The translations under genes were made by a program, and so were the position numbers. A model generated the notes under the pieces. That model was not told the DNA's origin. It searched no databases and saw only the letters and a program-made list of their open reading frames with translations. Of a stretch of DNA of 64,000 nt, positions 34,177 through 47,400 are shown in pieces. The DNA is taken from NCBI RefSeq assembly GCF_040954835.1, contig NC_090700.1:19821501-19885500 (forward strand), read 5' to 3'. Each line of letters begins with the position of its first letter. The stretch's first letter is position 1. This DNA is from Lepisosteus oculatus (taxonomy: Eukaryota > Chordata > Actinopteri > Semionotiformes > Lepisosteidae).

Positions 34177-34273
34177 CCCTCATCAGAAAGGAGTACATCC
34201 TGAATTGGTCTGACACAGAAGTAGAGTTTTGCTGCTGCAGGGGATTTTGAAAACCTTGCAAACGCTTCTTGAA

Positions 34274-34373
34274 ATGACAAACCAAACCAACACCTCATTT
34301 TACGTTTGGGAATATTACTATGACTACTTGGATCCAGTCATTGTGGATGAAAAGCAGTTGAAGTTCAACAAAT
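34274..34373 (+). CDS. MRAP: MRAP coding exon 1
   Basis: It starts MTNQTNTSFYVWEYYYDYLD and continues PVIVDEKQLKFNK. It ends with one base of the next codon before donor GTGAGT. The tyrosine-rich motif is diagnostic of MRAP. Confidence 0.93.
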
Positions 34374-35274
34374 GTGAGTACAGCTTTACAAAAAAAAAGA
34401 CACTCTAAAGAAACTGGAACGATGAGAATCTTAAGTCCGATGTCAACTACTTTCTTTCAGACTCCATTGTCATTGTGTTCTGGATAGGACTGGCTGCGTT
34501 CGTGGTGTTTCTCGGTCTGATTCTGATGCACATGGCCCGTCCTGGCACTGTGTCTTTACAGTAAGTGTTGTCAAAGCATGCGCTGTCTGTCACTGGATGT
34601 TATTTTTTATTAAAACATTAAAAGATGTTTTGTAAGGGTAAAAGGAGTAAAATACTATTTTGATATGCTATGGCCATATAGTGGTGTAGACAATAGTCAA
34701 TATACCTGTAATCATGATATGAGGATTAAAAAGGCTTTTAAGATCTGCCCTAGTTTTCAAACACACTCAAGTACAGTTTAATTGCTGCACAACAAATTAA
34801 AAGGCAGGAGTATGTAGCTTACAATGTAATGCTATGATTGCTTTTAGCTAAAAATATAGAATTTGCAAACTTCGTGTTCTTTTAAACATTATCTGCATAA
34901 GAATAAATATTATTACAGCGCAGAATGTTCAGGCAGTCATCGTTGTATACAGCAAAGTGGTTTTGAGATTTCGTTTTCAAAACAAACTAGAGCTAATTTT
35001 TAACATGAAATACAGTTTAAACAGGGTTTAAACAATCTGACGAAAGGACATTTCATGTCACGTGTTACTGTTCATTTCAGATGTGTCTGTAAGGGTTCAA
35101 GAGCAGGACAAGGTCATCACAGAATGTAGCAATCATTCAGTTCCCAGAAGACTGGGGTTGGGCCTGCACAAGGAAAAACACATTTGTACCAGGGCTGTCC
35201 AAAGCAGGCTCTTGAGGGCCAGTGTCTGTGTAGGGTTTCATTATAACTCAACTCTTAACCTATTATTAACTTAA
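34274..35274 (+). CDS. MRAP: MRAP, melanocortin-2 receptor accessory protein (3 coding exons, 3' end ambiguous)
   Basis: MRAP is a small single-pass membrane protein that forms antiparallel dimers and is needed for surface transport and signalling of the ACTH receptor MC2R. Exons 34274-34373 and 34461-34560 are certain. They encode N-terminal glycosylation sites NQT and NTS, the conserved WEYYYDYLDPV and DEKQLKFNKYS, and a membrane helix SIVIVFWIGLAAFVVFLGLI (residues 35-54 and a little beyond). The third exon has two readings. Acceptor TTTCAG before 35081 gives 15 more residues and a stop at 35127-35129 (82 residues total). A weaker AG before 35094 gives a 126-residue protein whose VPRRLGLGLH resembles the mammalian tail, but which runs into a MITE from 35190. 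The feature end shown is that of the longer reading. Confidence 0.88.
34461..34560 (+). CDS. MRAP: MRAP coding exon 2 (membrane helix)
   Basis: The acceptor is CTTTCTTTCAG. The exon completes the tyrosine codon and encodes the transmembrane helix and MHMARPGTVSL. It ends CA before donor GTAAGT. A stop codon follows immediately in frame, so splicing here is required. Confidence 0.93.
35081..35274 (+). CDS. MRAP: MRAP terminal exon (two candidate starts)
   Basis: With the strong acceptor at 35079-35080 the frame reads CVCKGSRAGQGHHRM and stops at 35129. With AG at 35092-35093 the frame reads VQEQDKVITECSNHSVPRRL, then GLGLHKEKHICT, and stops at 35274. From 35190 this second frame is inside a repeat. 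Confidence 0.5.
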
Positions 35275-35373
35275 TAGAACCAATTTAATAGCTTCTAACA
35301 GTTATTCGAGTGCTGGAGCTTTTGAAGAGACTGACAGATATACTGGCTCCCCCCAGGACCAGGACTGGACACC
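35190..35373. mobile_element. Short non-autonomous DNA element with terminal inverted repeats
   Basis: It begins CAGGGCTGTCCAAAGCAGG and ends CCAGGACCAGGACTGGACAC. The two ends are imperfect inverted repeats of about 30 bases. This end sequence is, from memory, widespread in fish genomes and may be hAT-related. It overlaps the longer MRAP reading frame. Confidence 0.6.
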
Positions 35374-36264
35374 AAGCCACTATAAAATGAAACAAGGAGA
35401 TCTTATTGTCAGAGCAACAACCACTGGGGCTTTGAAACTCTACCCTAAATTTTATACATCCTGCATCAGTTTATTTCAAGACACTCCCAGACAAAAACAT
35501 AAGAGAGTTAACAATCAACTGTATCCACATTTTGAATAAGAGTCGTTAAGTGGTTATTATTCAGCAGAGTGGAGTAAACAGTGGTGAAACTAAAATGTGC
35601 TAAAAAATACCAGCAGAAATTGTGCATGTTAGATTGAGATTTTCTCCAGAGGTTAACATGAAAAAGAAAAGCTCTCCTGTGCTCCTGCTGATAAGAGGCT
35701 TTTTTTCTTTTGCACAGGCATCCCAATTCAAAGACGTCTCCATTGACATCCTGTTTATCCTGAAGTTAGGAAGAGTTGGCTGCTCAGGACATTTTATCTG
35801 TAAATAAGAGCCAAGTTCACAAAGTAGACAATAGGGACCAGGACTTTGTGATCAGAGCAACATAATGTAATGTATTAGCAAACAGACAAGGGAAATTAAC
35901 ATATGGAGCTATACAGTTATTTGGTAGCTACCTGTATGTGTAACTCTGTATTCTGTAGGCAGCAATACAAAGTCCTAATCTACATGCTTTGATAATATAG
36001 GAGCCAATTAACTATACTCTGGCTACAAGGCCGGGAATCAATTCCAAAATCCAGACCTAGAGTGCAGAAAGAGCAAGGAGTGCTGGAGCAGATCTGCAGA
36101 AGGCTGATCCCAGTTCTCTGGACTCTGGATTGGGGATTCTAGAACTTCTACAAGCCTCCAGCTTTCCCTTTGAACTCTGTGATGTAATTAGTATAAACTG
36201 ACACCCTCCAAATGGTAATCACAGGTATGTCCTACTTTTCATGGGGTGGGCGGACTCAGAACTT

Positions 36265-36560
36265 GCAGCACTGAGGCCCTAGTACAATTATAGAACGTAG
36301 GGTGCTGTCTGTATGGAGTTTGCATGTTCCCCCTCTGGTCATGTGGGTTTCTTCCGGATGCTCCGGTTTCCTCCCACAACCCATGGAAATACTGGTACAT
36401 CAATTGGCTTATTGGAAAATCGGCCCTGGTGTGAATGCATTCATGTTTGTGCTTGTGTTCGTCTGTCTTGTGGTGGGCTGGTGTCCCATCCAGTGTGCAT
36501 CCTGCCTTGCACCCGTTGTCTGCTGGAATAGGCCCCCTGGATACCCTGAGAAAAATTCTG
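36265..36560 (+). repeat. SINE-like repeat, family B
   Basis: It contains CTGTATGGAGTTTGCATGTT, GATGCTCCGGTTTCCTCCCA and GTGTGCATCCTGCCTTGCAC in family order. Confidence 0.75.
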
Positions 36561-37735
36561 TTTCTTAGATAATGATGATTTCTGATGATTCCCCCCCCCC
36601 CAATCTTAACCTTTTGCTGATCTGGAGGACAAAATAAATCTGAAATGGCACACGATTCCCTGGAACAACTCAAAAAGAGACATCATACTGTATAGACTAA
36701 TATTTTTAAAATTTCTTGCCACAATGGACTGTCCTATAAAAAAACTGCAATCTGAATGGTTTTTGTAGATTAACACAAATGAATTATTTAAACTTTTCAC
36801 TAATGAATTAAACCATTAGGAGTTCAGAAAGAGTGAAATCCAGAATTTACTCTTATTAATTCTTACCATTGAATATACTACAACTGGTTTGGAGGGAAAC
36901 ACAGAACACTAAATGTTTACTTGTGTTTTTAACTTAAAAACAACTTTAAAGACAAAAATGGTTCAGATTCAGTCTTTCCCATGCTGCTTTTTATATCTAT
37001 TTGTTCATTCATTCAACTGAATGTTTATTTTGTTGAAAAGGTAGCTGAAAAATCTGTAACTATTTAAATTGCGTAACTATACACAAATCAGATTTCACCT
37101 TTAACACTCTTTCCACTGAAAACCTTGACGGTTTTAAATTTAAAGCAAAACAATATCTTTGTTATTGTCAGCTTCATTTTCAGAGGTCTAGTGCTGGAGC
37201 AGGGACTGTAGGGGCCAGTCTGGTATTCAAACAAACACTCAGAAGCAGAGCCAGCAAACCCAGAAATCTGGGATTACTGCCTCTGGTTATCAGATTTCAA
37301 CTGATAGTTAAATATCCGAATAAACCATGGTGTTTGAAAGCCCGGTTTAGCTCAGTGTTTACAATGTGAAAATCACTTGCATAAGTAATACAAAATGGAG
37401 TCCAGGCATTTAGGACCAAGCAGACCCTAACAAGACTATTAATTAAGAATTACTTTGGATAATTTCCTAAATCAGCTAAAATAAAAACCTAAATGACTGG
37501 TCACAATTTTTGATATGCTGCTGTTTTATGAAACTGTATTCAAGCTCACATCTTTATAGAAAATATTATGCACTAAAGGAGCAAAACTCTCCAAGTGCCT
37601 TACATCCAGACTGTTTATTAGTGCTGTTAACTGCTTAATTCCAAAGTGAAAAATGAAATAAATGTACTGCATTCAAGGTTGTATTAAAACAAAAAGGCTG
37701 TTAAGGCAGTGTGGTCCTCTTGTTTACTGCCAGGT

Positions 37736-37741
37736 TTTATT
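37736..37741 (-). terminator. URB1: Candidate URB1 polyadenylation signal
   Basis: TTTATT on the plus strand gives AATAAA on the minus strand, about 450 bp past the URB1 stop. Another candidate lies near 37,613, so the choice is not settled. Confidence 0.3.
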
Positions 37742-38193
37742 GGTCACTGAATTTCACTCACTCTTGCTTACAGCTGGGTCTCATGCTGATCAGTGAATAA
37801 ATAACTCTATTAGTACTGTTTTTATATTCCTTCATATAAAATAAAACTTGGAGTAAAGGACTGTAACTGGTTTTAAAGAATTTCATTGACAGCTTCTGTT
37901 CTCAAGGAAGAGATCAAGCTCAAAATGTTGAAGTGGTACCAGGTGGTACTCTAAAACAGTGAAATGCTTTTAAACAACATCTTGTCCTTAAAATACATAT
38001 TCATATCCATTGCTATATTTTGCAATTTATAAAAACATAACCCCAAAGGTAAATGGGGGAAAAAATAAAAAAAAGGGTTTGGAACCTGTTCCTTGAGATT
38101 GAATAAAGTCATTCTGGAAGGATACAAGTCCTATGCTATTTCAGCCAAAACAAAGTCCTTTTGCTGGCTCCCAGTCTGTATGGGCCTACAGGG

Positions 38194-38405
38194 TCACACA
38201 GAGGATCCAAGAGCCACAGAAAGCTCTTTACAAATGGAGAACACCGCTGCCTGGCTTGTGCCGTGCTCCTTCTTTTTCAGAGTCCTTGCTCTGCCTGTCT
38301 CTTTGGTCTGTGTCACCAGCTTGACGTGAGTTAGGAACAGTGTTGGTTCTTGGGCCCCTGTCCACAACTCGAGGATGTACTGCGACATGAGCAACAGCCC
38401 AGCTT
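38194..38405 (-). CDS. URB1: URB1 terminal exon w and stop
   Basis: It encodes AGLLLMSQYILELWTGAQEP, a basic patch GRARTLKKKEHG and AAVFSICKELSVALGSSV, ending at TGA (38,194-38,196). The acceptor is a long T run followed by CCCCAG. Confidence 0.95.
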
Positions 38406-41400
38406 CTGGGGAAAAAAAAACAAACAGAAGCTGTACTCTCATCTGAATTACTGAAATTCAAAATATAAGATGACAGAAAGAAAAAAGAAACTTTTCAAAA
38501 ACAAGAGTCTGTAATCCAAACAAAAGTATTCTTTTCCAACAAAAATAGAATTTGAATTTCAATTGTAAACTTTTCCCATCCTGATTGTTCATAAGGCCTT
38601 GAAAATAGGTTAGTATGTACTGTATTCTATATATATTCTGTTTGGTATAGATTTGAACACTACCACTACTATTGCTACAAATGATTGCATTTGCCAAACA
38701 TATACTTCCAGTATTGTTTTAGTTGTTATGTTATGATTGTGAGTGACAAAGCCAAGATTTGAACCAGAAGACATCTGGATATAAGCATAGACAACGACTC
38801 CTCGGGTGCTGTGCCATCTCAAGCATCCTCAATATTTTTGATAAATTAGTAGTGGGTTCATTTTTAGTTTCTACCTGCTGCAGAGAATGCAGTAGGATTG
38901 CACATTCACAATGCTGATTAACTATTCTGTCATGTCCCAGATTCTGCAGTCAATTATTCTGACTGTTAAGTATAATTTAACTCATATATTGTTTAAGAGT
39001 TTATCAGTGAATCTTAAGTAACTTACATCTGATCAGATAAAGTGTATGCACAAGCTGGCTGCTGCTAACTAATTAACTTGACAGGACCTATATATTTCAG
39101 AAACAGAAGAACACTTCTTAATGAAAGAGCAGAAACAGGAGCTCTCCATTATTATATAAGAATAAACGCAAATCAAAGAATCACGAGCATTTCAACACCT
39201 CAAATATAATTTCCAAATGTTTCTTTTAGACATTTTTCTGGTAGAGAGTAATGCTGTTTCTAAGTGTCACTTGTTTTAATTCCACTGAAAGAGTGGAATA
39301 GCGGGGGAGCCTATCTGTCTGGAGTCTGCATGCTTTCCCCAGGTGTCTACAGGTTTCCCAATTCTGCCTTGTGCTCGATCCGTCCATAACAGGCTCTGGG
39401 TTGCAACAAACATGGCCAGGAAAAACTAGCTTTCAAAGAATAAATGGTACATGCATCAGTAGCACAATGAGTTGCTTACCTCTTCTCGATTCATCGACGT
39501 GAGTGGAGTCAGGAAAGCACACCTTCAGTGTTGTTTGGTAAAGAGCTCCACTGGGGCAGCCCTGTGCTTCCAGCAGACGGGTCATGATGGACGTGAACAG
39601 GTGAACTCCACCCACACCAACGGAGTGGAGGTTTTCACAGGCTTGGTGGTAAAGTCTCAGAAAGTTGTGCTTCGCCGCACTGTCCTGGAGAAGAGCTCCC
39701 ACTACCCCAGGGAACGGCAAGACGCTACTGTGGATCCACTGCAGGAATTTGTGTAAATCGCTCGGATCCAGCGGGGCCGTGACTAAAGATTTCAACCCCC
39801 ACTTCACCAGCAGGTGGGCTGTAGCGCCAGCCAGCCCCTCACTGTCTGCGACACTGGAAGTAGGTCCCAGCTGGGCCGTCGGCGCCGGTCCATCAGAGGG
39901 GTGTGGCCCTGGGAGGATGGCAGGCTCCCAGGAGCAGAAGATACTTCTCAGGAATTGCTCACAGGTGGGCAGTGGAGGCTGGTCCTGAATTCCAGCAGCC
40001 ATCAACTCGTCTGCCTTCTCCCCTAACCTACCCTGGCTCTGTAAAGAGAAGCCCTTGCCTCTGGTCCTCTCTTTTGAGGTCTCTGAAAGGCATGAAAGGA
40101 AAAAAAATAATCATAGGAATGATAATTTTCAATTTATATAGTGCTTGTCATGTAAAAGGATCCTTATACACTTTACACACAGAAAGGGATTCTCAATGCA
40201 CAGCAGCCAGTCTGCACCAGCCAACAGACTACGTAACAGATCAGGAGGAGAAGTGAGAAAAGGTGTTTTACTCACTGAATTAAGGGGGAACTGTAAGGAG
40301 TTCAGACTGTACAAACCCAGAGTGGAATTCAGGCAGGACACCAGGAATAACACCCTTGTTCTTCTGAAGTAACATTGGATTTTTAATGATCAAGTAGGCA
40401 GAACCTCAGTTCAATGTCTCATCCAAAGGGAATTGCCTCTTAAACCTTACTGGGATATTGGTTTGAACATTGTGGAAGAGTCCCACCTACTGATCCATCT
40501 ACACCACCTACAGTAGCAACATGGTTTGCCTTAGAAGTCTCTTGTCCCTGCTGACAAGTCTCTTGTCCCTGCTTATATTCTGGGATCTGATGAGATCTGG
40601 CTACAAGGTGGTAACACTGATGCATTTTCAAACACAATGACATTGATTCTCAAGCAGATTTTGCTGTGTCTTGGCGTACACTATTCTTTCCAAGGATTAA
40701 CAATCTCATGAAGGTGGATGATTATATTTCAAAATGACTGTAGAATAAAGCCTAAGGAATATGTTTTGGCAAATTTAAAGTTTCTGTAATTTGTAGAAAA
40801 TATAAAGAGAAATTACCACACACTGGATACTAATTCAGTCTGAGACTCAAGGTTAATGCTGAAAACTGATCTATTACTGAGATTTGACACTAAAATCTTC
40901 TAGCATGCATTCATAAAAAAATAAGTAAAGTACACCTTAAAGTTCAGTACAGCTTTCAGTATTTATTTCCTAAGACACTGAGGTTTACAGTTCTCACACA
41001 TACTCACTCAGTAGTTCCTTCACTTTGTGCTTGTGTGCCACGGAATGAATAGCATTCAGAATTGGAGTGTCTTTTGCTGTGGTGCTCCATTTGTGCAGGA
41101 GTATGAGAGCCTCAGTGCAGGACAATGTCCTCTCTTTCAGAGTCATATGTCCCTTCTCCCTATAGGTACCAAGGGCTGTGCTCCGGTGCGTCAGCACTGA
41201 GCTCAGCGTCTGTAAGAACTGAGCCAGCTGGAGAGCTTTCGAACCGGTCCTGTGAAACACAAAACACAATACGAAATTTAATCAATAATAGACCTCAAGA
41301 TGATTTTTGCTGGGGCAAACATCAAATGTCAGCTCAAACAAGTCTTGCGTGTCCGATCCCCTAATGGATTTAAGAAAAACGTTCCATAAAAAAAGGAGGC

Positions 41401-44400
41401 CTAGCTGCCGGAAGATGAGCAGTACCCTGGAGCTGTTTCAGAGTACCATGGCTGAATCCTGTGAGGGAACTCCACATCTAAGGGGTTCAGGGGAGATAAC
41501 AGCTCTGCTAAGCAAGCAGGATCTGAGGTGAGGAACACTTTATAAGTCAGTAAAACAGTTTCAAAATCAATGGTAAAAGAGACTGGGACACTTGTAATTG
41601 AAGAACAGGAGTAATGTGTTGTGTAGCCTTAGTTTTAGAGCAGGACAATTATGAATTGATAATTTGGAGACTGAAGATTTAGGTAAACCTCCAAGCAAAC
41701 AATTAAATTAGTCAGTGCAGGCCGTGAGGAGCTTTAATCGTGCAAGGGCCTTCCTTACTTTAGCAATGTGTTTTAGGTGAAGGTTAAGCAATCCTGATAC
41801 CTGATCAGGTGGTTCTGATACGATTGTCAGTTTTGAGTTCATAAGCCACAATGACTCCCAAGCTCTTTGCATTTGACTTGACTACTAAGAAAGGCTGCAA
41901 ATAACACCAAGAAAGAAGTACCAGAAATATTACTTGTATTTTGTCACAATTACCGCGTTGCCATGGACAAGACTATACCATAGACACCACGGTCTAGGAT
42001 ATACATCACTGGTGTCCACAAGAGGGAGTGCCGTCTTTCTCCACAGAAACAGGTTCCTGAGTTTCTAGTCTTTAACTTGTTTAAGGGATTGGTTAGGAAT
42101 CTGTATGGAACTTACTCTACATAAGTCAGTCTTCAAGCCATATAGTTTAGCTTACATGAACAGATTTTCTGATGATTACAGTGTATTTAGAAAACAACAT
42201 AAAAAGATTAAATGGACACTGTAGAAATCATTTACAATAGTTCTATATACATTCAAATTTTTAAGTGAAGTTAGCAGTGATAAGCATTGGTGTCTCGCAG
42301 CGCTGGGGCCCTGGATTCAATTCCTGGATTTTGTGTGAAGTTCTCCCTTTTCTGTGTGACATCCAGCTTCCACCCACTGTCCAAAGACATAGTGGAAGGT
42401 TAAACTGTTAACCGTTAACCTGTGTGTCTTTGTGTCCTGTGCCCAGATGGACTGGAATGAACTGAAGGCCACATCCTCATGTGTTTGATTTAGACAACTT
42501 TGGAATATAAAGGGATTTACACTGATTTGGAGATGGGCTGGTTAGAGTAGGTTTTTGTGTAGACTGTTGAAATTTGGGACAATAAAATCTCCTTTAACCT
42601 GTATTTTTCTCTCTCTGTGTTTAGACTTCATGATCCTCCTTGGTAGAGGCAGTCCTGTCACAGTAACCTTGGGAGTGCCTGTACCTTTATGTAAAGCAGA
42701 TCTCTCTCTTCATGATATACAGTACAAGCTGACTTTCACATCCTCCCTGTATGAACACAGCATCTCTAAACCTTAAAGCTCTGGTACTATAGTACCTGGT
42801 ACCATGTTCACAAAATCAGACATGTTTGATTATGATTATGTTTAGGCATGTCTACACCTCTTTACAGCCCATCCACCTGTGGATGGATTTTCTAACCACT
42901 TCTTCCAATTCAGGGTCGTGGGGAGCCAGAGCCTATTGTGGCAAGCAACACGTGCAAGGCAAGATACATCCCAGATGGGGTGCCAGTCCACCACAGGCAA
43001 TCTTTTCATAATGTAGAACAGAAGATGATAGTTTTTGACAGCTGGTGATTCACTGTTGCAGCACCTGTGAGCTTAGTTCTTTTTTACACACTTCAAATAG
43101 ACATAAAGGTTTTGAGCATGCTTTTTACAATCGTATTACTATCACTGTGCCCAAACACATCCTTCTATACAAATTAAGTGCTACAATTATGTTATGATTA
43201 TTTAATGGTGTCAGGAAATGTAATGTGCCCAAGAAGCAGGCAGTGACTGATTTTCTGAATCCGTTCAGGAGCCGAGCTGCTGATACAAAGCCATGAGGAT
43301 GTTATGTAACTGGACCGGATGAAGAGACCTCCTAACGAAATGCCAGTGTTTGTAAATACTCCCCAGCTGTACTGGAAGACTTTTTATTTTGCAATGATTT
43401 TTGTTTTTAGAGGATATTCGCTCACTGTCAACCACTCACACAGCAGGATATTTGGCTAAATGGTGCATAAGTTCTTACTGAATGTGTCTGATGAAGGCAA
43501 GCAGCAAACGCACAAACTCGTCGATGAGGGGAAGAGGGAGACACTTCAAGGTCTTGGGGGGAGTCTCGTCAGCAGCAGAGTGGACCGCCCTGCTCTCTTT
43601 ATCACCCAGGTTTGTGAACCAGAGAGTGTGCACTAGAGAAATAAGGCTGGACAGGATTCTGCTTTCAATAAACCTACAAGAAAAAAACACAGATACCAAC
43701 ATTGTCAGAATAACTATGGATTTCATAGTGCCTTGTTGTATTTGGGTCTTATTCCAGCTCCTGACAACCTAGTACAACAGGAAATGTTTTTTCTCTCCTT
43801 TTCCTTATGTTTGTTGTAAATTTGAAAATGTATCGTGGTTTTCTGGATTTTCATGTCATGACTGAAATTACAAAAACAGCTTCTACATCACAAAATACAT
43901 TCACTTAATAAACATTTTTTTAAAAAGGGGTCTCAGTTGTCTGACTGCTATTTTTTTCCTTGCTTGAGAAAATGACAAGTGTGTCCAATATGATTATTCA
44001 TACTGATAGATGCTCTTTATCCAAGGTGACCAATTACAATAAAAGGCTATATACAAAATTTAAAATAATGCACTTTAACTGCTCCTGTATAGTCCCAATC
44101 AAGTGGGTTTTATACAGTAGAAAAATCACTTAATCAGCAATTTACAAATATTTGGAACTATTTTATGATTTAATTGTGGATGACATGTTAAATTGTTTAG
44201 AAATGATTTTGGAACACAAACACAGGACCAGAGATTAGTTTGCAGTACACTAGCATTGCATTGATCAGTAATTCTTTCCATTTTTTTTTTAAACTGATCG
44301 CTTAGGGTAAGATTAACTGCATTGGGGGGCTCTTTAAGACAGAGGTTCTTTAGCCTCGAAAATGTGTCGGGCAAAGGTAAAAGGCTGTAGAATGTGCCCC

Positions 44401-47400
44401 AGAGGCAGAGAGTGGCCTGCTGATATGCTGAATTCATTTAGGAGCCAAGCTGCTGACGCAATGCCATGAGGATGTTATGTAACTGGGCTGGATGAATGAA
44501 CCTCCTAGTGAGATGCTAACGTTTGTAAATACTCCCCAGATGGGCTGACTCACCTCTTCTCTAGGACTTGCAGTATCCAGGTTAAAAGGCCATGACACTT
44601 AATGAGCTCATAAGCAGCTTTTGTCACATGGGCAGCTTGCTGTAAGACGTCTAAAATCTGAATCTGAGACATAAGAATTACATAAGAGATGACAACAACC
44701 CAGCAGGACAGCCAAAGACAGTGCTGAGATACACACTTAAAAGTGCTGAGTCCAGATCGGGAGACGTAATATTAAAACTAACACTCCCAGTGTTGACTGA
44801 TTTAGAATATTCCTTGTCAACTGTGGTTGGTACGTTCTAATAATGAAACTAATGTCCTGGGACTATTAAATACTGGAAGTATAGGACTGAAGAGAAATCA
44901 TTGGTAATTTAGGCTGAAAGATTCAAAGGAACACAAGAAGTATCCCAACTCCTTACAGTACGCAGAGAACAGAGAAACAGACCTGGGAGACAAAACGGAG
45001 AATATAATGTGCATTTTTTACACAATGAGCTCTGGATATCCTGCAGGAAGATAATGGGAATTGTATTTTTCACTTTGTAACTTGAATTATATGACTAAAT
45101 GCAAACAAGTTTTTGGATTGTGACTTTATAACACATGCAGCACAGAAGCTAGTCAGACCCGAGTTACAGTCTGAGTTTCTTCAGTCAGTTTAAAGTTTGC
45201 ACTGTGCACATTGCACTTAATTATTATTCTGTTGTAATTTAAAGTTTTTCCAGACAGTTTTCAGAGTGCTGGGGATTATACAGCACTGCTCAGAGTCACA
45301 CAACTTAATACTCCAACAAAAACAATAATGGTCAAAAAACACACACACCCTTTCAGAAATTCTCTCATCTGCTTTGAGAGACAAGAGCAGTTTTGAGATG
45401 CATAGTTCCTACAATCTTTTAAACTCTTGTTTTCTTTCTGACCTGACATGTGGCTCACCTGAACAGATTCCTCGCAGATTGGATTGCTACAGTAGCTTAA
45501 AAGGATTTGAAAAACACCTTGGCGATCACACAGCTCATAGCAATTCTTGTCTTTCAGTCCCTCAACAAGAAAACCAAGAAGCCAGTGACGCTCCACTTTA
45601 TGCTGCAGAGAAAGAAATGCATTGGTGTTTTATTCAGTTGTTTCTTTTAAACCTTTTCTTATTGTGGACAACAATCCACATGGTAGCCAAAGGTTTTCAC
45701 TTTCTGTTTTAGAAACTAAACAGGACTAAATAGGTTTGGCTTCCAATAACTCTAATATACAAAGTGTTAAGACTGTAAGTGAGCTCATTTGTTTCCAGCA
45801 GGTTACAGCAATAAACTTTCTATTAATTGTGGACAGCCTCCAATGTCTTCCTTTAATGCTGAAAGAAATCTTGATGTTGCTGCTGCAAATTGACATAAAC
45901 ACTCCTGTGAGAGATCCTGTGCCTTAAAATAAAGGCAATCCTCCTTCTGTTAAAGTATTGGAGATGTCTGATAAGATAAAATATGCTTTTATTAAATATA
46001 GTTAAAAAATAACAGAAAATGATGGCAGTGATTAGCATAGCTGCCTTGCAATTCTGGGGCCCTGGGTTCAATGACTGGATTTCCTCTGGGAGCTCCAGTT
46101 TCCTCCCACAGTCCAAAAACATACTGGTAGGTTAACAAGCTTCTGGGAAAATAGGGGCAGAGCGGTGGCTCTGTGGCTAAGGATCTGCGCCTGTGGGTGG
46201 AAAGTTGCTGGTTCGTACCCTGTGGCCGGCAGAGGAATCCTACTCTGTTGGGCCCTTGAGCAAGGCCTTTAACCTCAACTGCTCCAGGGGCGCCGTATAA
46301 ATGGCTGACCCTGCTCTCTGAACCCAAGCTTCTCTCCCTGTCTGTGTGTCTCATGGAGAGCAAGCTGGGGTATGCGAAAAGACAAATTCCTAATGCAAGA
46401 AATTGTATATGGCCAATAAAGTGTTCTTAAATTAGCCCTGGTATGAATGTAAGCATTTTTTTTTGTGCATGCCCAGTGATGGCCTTGTGCTGAATTCTTG
46501 GTGGGATAGCCTCTGGCTCTCTTGTAACCCTGTATTCGATAAAGTGATTAGAAAACGGATGGATGGAGCAATAAGAAATGTTAACAGATATTAGGTGTTC
46601 TGCTGTAATGAATTGTGCACGAAAGAGAGAGAAAACACAATTTAATGTCATATCAGTTTAACATATGAAACATTTACCTCCAAATCAAAGCTGTAAAACA
46701 GCTTGAAGAAGCAAGGGACCTTTTGAAGGTCCAAATATTGATGGGATAGGAGAAACTTGTTGAGAACCACATACATGTGTTCCTCTAGGAAAAGGGAGAA
46801 AAAAAGAACATGTCAGAATCCGAGCTGAAGGAAGGGCAGACAGTCAAACAAATTCCAAATTCATAAGCGACCAACCTGGTTTGAGCATTTGCTGGGCCAC
46901 TCTAGAAATATACGCAACCAGCAGGAATGGAAGCCTAACGTTTGGCTGTCGAATACCATTCCTCACAGCATCCATCAGATACAGCAACTACGACACAAAA
47001 CCACAACACAGAAATAAACTGCACTGAGGCGAAGGGAGAAGAATAGGAGGAGAACAAGCCCTTTGACTCCCATGAGCTCACTTGTACCCTAGAATCTAGG
47101 CACATCTGCAATCTGGATTTGATGAGAATCAAATATTGACATCCCCTCTGAGACTTGCGGCATGCTTAGACCTGCTGGTGCTGAACTGGCTCCTTGCAGT
47201 TAAACTTTGCTCTCATGCTCCCATTTCGTGTAGTATGATAGAGTGACTGTAAGCACTGCAGCCTCTTGGGCCCCGAGTTTGATTCCTGTGTGAAGTTTCT
47301 ACAGTTCTCCCATTTTCGTATGTGAAGTAGTATCTCTGAGATATGAAAAAAATTACAAAATGCGCTCTTGTAGTTGAAATATCATTTGATGACAGACCAC

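Larger units (their letters stand above)
32460..34273. other. Intergenic interval between divergent MIS18A and MRAP
   Basis: 1.8 kb separates the two start codons. It includes the CpG-rich MIS18A promoter, a compact TATA/ORF/AATAAA unit (32,939-33,191), a fold-back MITE (33,309-33,453) and a TATA-like element upstream of MRAP (34,170). The two genes probably have separate promoters at opposite ends. Confidence 0.6.
35275..38193. other. Intergenic interval between convergent MRAP and URB1
   Basis: It includes the MITE remnant, a family B repeat (about 36,265-36,560), a C run at about 36,590-36,601 and the probable URB1 3' UTR. No further gene is supported. Confidence 0.7.

Noticed and set aside
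35622-35807. Short open frames downstream of MRAP as extra genes.
   Set aside because: They have no recognisable domain, no codon or CpG signal and lie in repeat-bearing intergenic sequence.
36589-36602. C run as a possible quadruplex or i-motif.
   Set aside because: It is a single homopolymer run with no further G/C tracts nearby. It is more likely simple-sequence noise.
40145-40372. Small open frame in the URB1 intron.
   Set aside because: It lies in a dispersed repeat relic and on the strand opposite to URB1.
47100-47280. Possible H/ACA snoRNA in a URB1 intron, since I recall that human URB1 hosts one (SNORA80A).
   Set aside because: I saw stem-like pieces on the minus strand but no convincing pair of hairpins with H and ACA boxes. 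A covariance-model search over all URB1 introns would settle it.
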